Below, piece after piece: positions 57,293-64,000 of a stretch of 64,000 bases of DNA. The stretch is taken from NCBI GenBank assembly GCA_016858145.1, contig JAEHOE010000018.1, positions 1,054,001-1,118,000 on the forward strand. The letters are read 5' to 3'. Each line of letters opens with the position of its first letter. The first letter of the stretch is position 1. This stretch comes from Edaphochlamys debaryana. Taxonomy: Eukaryota > Chlorophyta > Chlorophyceae > Chlamydomonadales. Below the pieces are notes generated by a model that was not told where the DNA came from, did no database searches, and saw nothing but the letters and a program-made list of their open reading frames with translations. The translations under genes and the position numbers were made by a program.

Positions 57293-58602
57293 CCGGCTCT
57301 GCTTGTGATCGCGGCCTGGAGCTGCGGGGTTTTGGAGCGTACTCGGATGTGGGGGAGCCAAGGCCGGCTGGAGGTGCTTCGCTTGCTAGGGAAAGCCTCC
57401 TTCCCTGTGGTAGTAGTACTGCAGGTGTGCGGGGCTGGATTGTGTTCTCAAACAGCCAGGGCTTCCTGGCTAAGTATCGGAGGCAGGGGTGTGGGGCGGG
57501 CAGGACTGCTTTGTGAGTACCGTAGACACTAGGAGATGGGGGAAGCCTGTGGCTCTTTATGGAGGCTGAGGAAGTACTCGAGCGGGGTAGGGGCGCACAG
57601 CGGGCGTATGACTGAAGCTAGCACCAATGTGGGTGGCATCAGCGGGTCCAGATCTTAGAAGAACGTTAGGTGGTAGCCAGTTGCGCGGCAGCATGCTGCA
57701 CAGCGCAATATCATCAGGCAGGCTAGAACTAGGGCACTATGGGTTGGTGGTGTGGAAGGAGTTTGCAGGGCGAGGCTGCGAAGGCTCGACCGCACATGGA
57801 TGCTGAGCACTTATATGTAAGCTTACCGGTATGCTGCAAGCGGTACCAACCTGCACCCATCAGGCAACAGCAGCTGGCAGGTCTTGCTCTGGTGAGGTAC
57901 CGGTGCGGTCGAGGCGCTTCTACCGTCGGCGATGCCGGCAGTTGCCGTGCCAGCCTGCCCAGCCAGCTTAGTGCAGGAAGGCTGAGCGTAGTCATCATCA
58001 TCACGGATATGGGTGGGCAGGTGGGGAGAGAGAATCACACCCATCTAGCAACGGCAGGTCCTGCGTCTGCCATGCTGAGATACGGCGGCGGCGCAGCTAG
58101 GTGGATGAAGGGTGTGGAAGAGCCTGAAAGCCCATCGCGTGTCGGCATATCGGTGCAATTTCTTTGAAGGGAAAGCGCGGGTCGGACGCAAGTTTCTCTG
58201 GAGGGAGACTTGGTAGCCACAGGCAAGGGAGCCGCCGAGGGCTCGACTTCGAGCAAGCGCGGGTGCGTGCCTGTGTATGCCCGGCCTCGCACCGGCCGCA
58301 GTAACCCGACACCTGTTTTGTTGGCGCATATATTGTTATTCTAGAGGCTCCAAGCTCGCTCGCTCCCTCCGCGGTCAGCTCGCGCGGGCTTGCCGCTATA
58401 TACGTGTCCTTCGGACAGCTGGAGTTGAATGACTTGCTGGTCTCACTTTCCTCCGGAACCACTCTACGTGCTGCACACACAACACGCGCCAGAGCTCTAG
58501 TGCCTCTGGTAGAGTCAGGATGCTGCGTCCAAGTGACCATGCACAAGCTTTGTAGAACCGCGGCCAGGTCAACGAGCTCTATGACGTAGACGCGTCAACG
58601 TT
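57293..58602. other. Intergenic region between TBC and channel genes, copy 2
   Basis: Near-identical to 39034-40356, with small indels. Should include the promoter of the full channel gene; the TATA-like gcatatattg is at 58324-58333. Confidence 0.4.
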
Positions 58603-61600
58603 ATGGAGGCGCTGGAAGAGCCTCCCGAGCGCGGAAAGGAGACATCGGAGGTCAAGTCTCCACCTGCAGAAGACCGGCTGCTGAGCAGCGAGCTCAAATC
58701 TATAACTGAGCACGATGCTCAAGCAAAGCTCGGTCAGCAGCTCGCGGCCTTCGCTGGTGGGGGAGGGCCGGCCGAGGCTCAGGCCGAACAGCCGTCGCTC
58801 TTGGAGCCCCTGTGGAGGTGGCTGGGGCGGCTCAACGAGAACGACAGGTCGTGGTACATGTTCTCGCCGGGTAACTTGTTCCGCAAGGTCGTCCAGGCCG
58901 TCACGGACGCTCCTATCTTTGGCAAGGTGGTCTTGACGGTGGTCTTCGCCAACTGGTGCGGAGGGCACGCGGAGAGCGGGGTCATCTGTGGCCGAGGGAG
59001 GGTAGGGGGGGGCACGAGGTTCGGGTGCACCGTGACAGAGGGCCCGGGGGGTGCGTGCCTTGGGGTCCCAGAGCGGTTGCTTGGGGCCCAGTGAGGCTGA
59101 AGGGGCCGGCGCGCCTGCAGTAAGGGCCATTGCTCAGAAGCGGCTGCAAGGGTGGTCCGCATCCTACACGCCCTAGCGCAAGCTGCGTAGGGGTGCGGTC
59201 GTGTGGGGTACTTAGCCCCGAGGAGGGAAGAGTGTCACGGGAATGTCAAGACATATCCTGCGGGGGCCTTGCGGGCTGATAGGCGAACTGGGCTGAACGC
59301 TGCCCGGGTTCTGCTGGAGCGTGTCCCCACACTACGGAATGCACACAGCCCGACCTCCCCTCCCGCACCCAACACTGCCATCCGCACCCCATCTTCCTCC
59401 GCTCCCCTCTCAGCATCGTCATGGCCATGCAGCCGGGCGTTTGCGACCCGGCGTGCGAGCGGGGCTCCTACGCCCGCACGCTGGCCGTAATGGACACGGT
59501 CTTCACCATTCTCTTCACAGTGGAGATCGCGCTGCAGGTGAGGGCACGGAGGGAAGCGCCAGGGTCTGAACGAGGAGCACAGAACCGGCGAGGGTGGAGC
59601 AGAGAGGGAGGCGCAAAAGGCGATGGGCGAGGAGGCCGGCAGGGGAAGTTCACGAGGAGCCCAGACGGGCGTACCGGTTGCCTGGACTGGCGCCTGGCGG
59701 CGATGGGCGAGGAGGCCGGCAGGGGGGGCTCACGTGGAGCTCAGGGGCCAATGCCCAAGTGCCAGGACTGGCGCCTGGCGGCGCGAGCACGGAGCGCCGA
59801 AGGGGGCCAATGTGCTGGGGGCAGCCCGCTTCGCCCGGGCGACGCGCCTCGCCGAGGCTCTGGGCCGGGCGCGGGCGTCTGAGGCACAGCGGTTGGGGTG
59901 CTGGGTGAAGGGCTGGAGGCGCCTCACGCCGCTGGAGGCGGGGCGGAGTAGCCCAGGCGGCAGGGGTAGCGGCAGACCGCCCCTCGCGGACCCACTGGGA
60001 CGCCCGTGGTGCTCCTCCTTCTGCCCCTCGCTGCCACGGCCCAGCCTCTGTGGCTCCATCCAGCTGCTGGGATGTGTCAAGGAGCAGCTCGTGGGGTGGA
60101 GTCGGGGAAGTGCAGCGCAAGCTGAGTGGCTACGCCGGTCGCTCTCGCCGCTCTCATCTGTCAGGGTTCTTTGGGACACACGTGGACGGCTTTGCCCTGC
60201 CCCCCTCCCTGCAGACTATTGCCAAGAACTTCATTCTGGGGCCGGGGGCGTACCTGCACGACGGCTGGAACTGGATAGGTGTGGCGCGGGAGCAGGAGCG
60301 GGAGCGGGGAGGTCCCCGAGGGTTGCGCAGCTTGAGGGGCCACGGCTACAGTTGGGCAGGGGCACTCGAGACTGGCGAGGCCCGTCTCTCGGCCAACATA
60401 AGAAAAGTTGGAAAGGAAGCGGCACAGCCATGACTTCAGTGGGGCTGTGTCAGCTCGGAAGCAAAAGGGGGCGCCTCCGCCTCGAGTGCCCCCAGTGCTG
60501 GAGGCCGCTGGATTTCACCCTACACACCCTGCACACGCTCCGTCCCTCACAGCTCCACTCCCAGCACCCCCGCCGCACCGCCTGCAGACTTTGTGTCCAC
60601 GGCCACGGGCTACCTAGCGTTCATCCCCATCGGGGCGGACGGGGGCGGCATCACCGGGCTGCGGGCGCTGAGGGCGCTGCGGCCCCTCAGGGCGCTCAAG
60701 GTCATCCCAGGTCAGTATGTCGGCGGCGCGCTGTTGGTGGGGTGAACCTGGCGGGCGCTGGCGGGCGCCCGCCTCAGGCGGTGGCAGTGGCCAAGTGGAA
60801 AGTGTAGTATGGACCGCGCGCCACCCTGTGCCCTCCTTGGTGCCCCGCAGGCCTCAAGGTGCTGGTGCAGTGCCTGCTGGAGATCCTGCCGCTGCTCGTG
60901 GACGTGCTGTTCCTGCTGGTGTGGGTGTTCATCGTGTTCGGTGAGCGAGCGGCGGGGCAGCGGTGCGGACTGGGCAGCGGGAAGCGGCCAGGGCCGGGCC
61001 GGACCCGGCTGCGTCCCCGCCCAACGTGCGTGCTTTTATCGCCCCGGCCAGCCCTTGAGCACCCTCCCTCCCTGCCCGTTGCCTCCACCAGGCATCATCG
61101 CTCTCAACCTCTTCATGGGCTCGCTTCGCACTCGCTGCGTGTACGCGGACCTCAGCCTGCCGCCTGGCATGCCGCTGCCGCCCTCGAGCCCGGCGCCGCC
61201 AGGCGCGGGGAACGGGACGTGGGGCACGCCCGCCTCGCCGCCCATTGACTGGCTGAAGAACGCCACGTGGGTGGACGAGGCGAAGAAAAACGCCACGTGG
61301 ATTGTCGTGCCCGACCTGGAGGATCAGCCCTGCTCGTACGGCAATGATAACGGCGCCTTTCAATGCCCGTCCGACTACAACGGCCTGCGTGAGTGGCTGG
61401 GCGGCGGGAGTTGAGCGGGGGCGGCTTGACTTGGGGACGAGTTGGCTTGGAGGCGGTGAACCAGGCCGCGGACCGCGTCTGCCCCCAGCGCGCTGCTCAG
61501 CAAAGATCCATACCTCATCCCACCCCTCTCTCCACAGCCGTGTCCTGCGCCAAGGGCTACCCCAACCCCAACTACGGCTATGCTGGGTACGACAACTTCG

Positions 61601-64000
61601 GGCTTGCTTCTTTCAACATCTTTGCCGTGCTCACGCTGGACGCGTGGACTGAGGAGCAGCTGTACCTGCAGTGGGACGTCCTGGGGCCAGGCAGGAGGGG
61701 GCGGGGTGGGGGCTACTTGGGTTTGGTGGCTCGAGACTGCGTGGGGATCTATGAAGCGCGCTGCGGTGGGTGCAGCGTGACCGTAAGGGAAGTGGCGAGT
61801 CGCTTGCAGCTTGCGCCCGTGGGGCTAAACGGCTTTGTCCTCAACCTCCCCCCGGGCTTCGCCCACGTCCCTGCTTCTCGCCCAGGCATTCCCATCGTTT
61901 TCTTCGCTCTGCTGGTGCTCTTCGGCGCTTTCTTCACTATGCAGGTATGCGTGGTGCAGCTACGCGCGGTGCAGCGCACGAGGCCCGTGAGGATGCAAGG
62001 GGCGAAGGGGGTGCACATGGCCGCCTGGTCGCAACGTTGCTCATAGGATGACTGTGAGGGTGGATAGTATCATCTTTGGACAGTCAGGGCGTGTCGCGTG
62101 CAGAGAGGCGTAGGAGACGACACGACAGCTACGAACAGCTTGGGCCTCGCGGAGCCGACTCGGCGCCATTCTAGCTCTTCCCCTGCCTCTCAATCGGTCG
62201 CGTTCCCCGCCACCTGCCTGCCCCTTGCAGCTGCTCGTGGCCATCATGAGCTCCAAGTTCGCGCAGCTCAGCGCACAGGTGGGGGGGGGCAGGGCAGGCG
62301 AGAAGGGAATACGGGGGCTTGTGGATCTTCAGCAGCCAGGGTTTGGGCTGCCCAAACCGGCGCGGGATCGGCCTGTTGAGGTCTTCCCCGTGCTAAACTT
62401 ACCTCTCCTGATAATTCAGGCTGATACTGGACCGAGCCGGACCGCCACGCGCCGCCTGTCCGCCTCCACGGACTCGGACGACGAGCGATCTGGATCCAGC
62501 GATCTCTTAGGGCCCCGCCGTACACCGTCGCAGCGCCGCTCGATGCGGCAGCAGCTGCGATGGGCCTGGGGCCGCGTGCGGCGCGGCGTGCGGACCGTGC
62601 GGCGGCGCTGGCGTGCGCTGTGCGAGGCGGGTTCCACGTGGTGGTACGACTTCAAGCTGCGGTACATGCAACCCGTACACCGGGCGCACCTGCCGCGATG
62701 GCGCAAGTGGGCGTACACGATAGTGCATCACCACTGGTTCAACCAGGTGCGGCAATGCTCGCCCCACGGTATTCTGTCATGCAGCGTAGCCGCGTCGCTG
62801 CCCCTGAGCTGCGTCGTCCATGGGTATTCGGCGTAGGTGCAGGTAGATGGCGTGGCACGGCATAGGGAGGCACGCAAGCCCGCCACAGCGTTCCATACAC
62901 ACGGCATCACGGAGTCCATGGTCACAACTATGTGCTCTGCGTCTGTTTCTGCAATCACCACCCCATCCCTCGCAGGTGATGCTGGTCATGATCGTGGCCA
63001 ACACCGTCATCCTGGGCATGGACCACTACGGCATTAACCTCACGTGGCTGCACGTGCTCGAGATCATGAACACGGGTGCGGTGCTGCTCCGGCGCCGGCT
63101 GCGTGGAAGCCCCGTCTTGATACATGACCGGTGTTGGTGTATTTTGTAAGCGTCACCTGACTTGAATGGAAACTGATGGTCCTGCATTCTATTACCTCGT
63201 GCATGCCTCCAACCCTGCAGTCTTTACGGCGGCTTTCATCGTGGAATTTGTGCTCAAGCACATTGCCATTGGCTTTCTGCGCTACTGGGCCGACCCCTGG
63301 AACGTCCTAGACGGTGAGCTTCGCGGGCCGTGCCTCATCGTAGACGGTGGGCTTTGCAGGCCGTGCCCGCATTCGTGCAGTGCACCGTGCGGCCGGAACC
63401 AGTTGAGCGCACACACTTCCTGTGGGCTGAAACCTTGATCTTCCGCCAGTGTGCACCCCGTGTGCGGATGACTGACTGTTGTACGGGCACAACTTCGTAC
63501 ACTTGCTTGTAGGCATAGTCGTACTGGTGTCGATTGCGGAGCTCGTCATCGTGGCCACGGGAGGCAACAAGACGGGCACTCAGGTGGGGAGCGAGCAACG
63601 GGTCCTCAAGTTACAAGGGCGGCCGTCAGCTGGGAGTTCCGCGGCTCGGCGATCTGACCAGGACCCGGCGTGCATTACTTAACTCCACATGACCGAATCC
63701 TTACGCTGAACCCACTTGCACTGCCGTTCTCCCGCTATGCAGGCGTTCCGCACCATGCGGCTGCTGCGCGTGCTGCGCTCCCTCAAGCTGCTCAAGCGCG
63801 TGCAGGGCCTGCACCGCCTGCTGCAGCTCGTGCTGCGGGTGAGGCCCGTTCCCCTGGTCCTGAAGCTCCGCCGCCGACTGCCTCTTTCAAGCCTCCACGC
63901 CTTCCCCTGCCCGCCCTCGTTTTTGTGCGTGTCTCCCATCACGCATGCAGCAAGCCCTCCCCTTGCCTCTGCCTCTCCGCCTCGCCCCAGGGATTCTACA
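58603..64000 (+). CDS. Voltage-gated cation channel alpha subunit (Cav/Nav-type), 5' part
   Basis: Multi-domain voltage-gated channel, running off the window. Domain I exons: 58603-58955, 59414-59537, 60215-60278, 60588-60710, 60851-60940, 61092-61388, 61538-61705, 61886-61944, 62231-62278. Features: MEALEEPPERGKE start, S1 VVLTVVFANCIVMAM, S2 VFTILFTVEIAL, DGWNWIDF before S3, S4 RALRALRPLRALK, S5, an extracellular loop with NGTW and NATW sites, pore TLDAWT (Asp where most calcium channels have Glu), S6 FFALLVLFGAFFTMQLLVAI and SSKFAQLSAQ. The I-II linker (62420-62746) is Arg-rich. Domain II follows: S1 VMLVMIVANTVILGM (62976-63075), S2 FTAAFIVEFVLKHIAIG (63222-63313), S3 (63513-63583), S4 MRLLRVLRSLKLLKRV (63743-63838) and a new exon from 63991. 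Calcium selectivity is an inference; the pores of later domains are outside the window. Confidence 0.88.
59620..59780 (+). repeat. Short tandem duplication inside a channel intron
   Basis: A unit of about 78 bp beginning ggcgatgggcgaggaggccg and ending ctggcgcctggcgg occurs twice. Copy 1 of the segmental duplication has it once (about 41380-41460), so this arose after the large duplication. Confidence 0.7.

Larger units (their letters stand above)
52454..62257 (+). repeat. Segmental duplication, copy 2 (about 9.8 kb)
   Basis: Direct copy of 32144-43989. It is shorter mainly because 33616-35700 of copy 1 is replaced by ctcgt at 53947-53951. It also carries a private tandem duplication in a channel intron (about 59620-59780). 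The match to copy 1 ends at 62257, where this copy continues as the full channel. Confidence 0.95.

Noticed and set aside
1..64000. CRISPR arrays, bacterial operons or phage genes
   Set aside because: Intron-rich eukaryotic genes throughout; no spaced palindromic repeats were seen.

Overview
The window is nuclear DNA of a green alga, most likely a volvocine (Chlamydomonas-like) species. The DNA is very GC-rich, genes are split by many short introns, candidate poly(A) signals are TGTAA, and the gene set (DRC3, hydroxyproline arabinosyltransferase, BASS carrier, UDP-glucose dehydrogenase family, CAP59-type mannosyltransferase, four-domain voltage-gated channel) fits a flagellated alga with a glycoprotein wall. 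There are no operons. Each gene below was rebuilt by joining exons at splice sites that keep the reading frame.

Layout. 119-3512 (-) DRC3, head-to-head with 4049-6898 (+) a hydroxyproline O-arabinosyltransferase that carries a tandemly duplicated, apparently mutually exclusive exon. 6899-10664 is gene-poor, with a LINE 3' fragment, a tRNA-like hairpin and an 85-bp direct repeat. 10665-13303 (+) eIF2-beta. 13973-16278 (+) a CAP59-like mannosyltransferase. 16567-18684 (+) a possible NTF2-like protein. 19841-24524 (-) a UDP-glucose 6-dehydrogenase paralogue that has lost its catalytic cysteine. 25077-28104 (+) a BASS-type sodium symporter. 28823-31559 (-) ribosomal protein uL13 (RPL13A).

The right half is dominated by an about 12-kb segmental duplication. 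Copy 1 (32144-43989) and copy 2 (52454-62257) lie in direct orientation and each holds a TBC Rab-GAP gene followed by a voltage-gated cation channel gene. Copy 1 keeps the whole TBC gene (31957-39033) but only the first six-helix domain of the channel (40357-44433). Copy 2 has a TBC gene without its first exon and with two frameshifts (52454-57292), followed by what looks like the original channel (58603 to beyond the window end). This is the pattern expected from a tandem duplication whose breakpoints fell inside both genes. The 8.5-kb spacer holds an uncharacterised three-exon gene (44714-45548, -), a 5'-truncated LINE with an intact reverse transcriptase (about 45779-49474) and a decayed isoprenylcysteine methylesterase gene (49699-52372). 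That pseudogene stops just before its catalytic histidine, at a short LINE fragment that abuts duplication copy 2.

Most notable points: a partial duplication that made a one-domain voltage-gated channel; a giant insertion between the two catalytic fingers of the TBC domain carrying nine W[FL]R[DE]R motifs; a cysteine-less UDP-glucose dehydrogenase; mutually exclusive exons in an arabinosyltransferase; and at least five loci whose frames require GC-AG introns.
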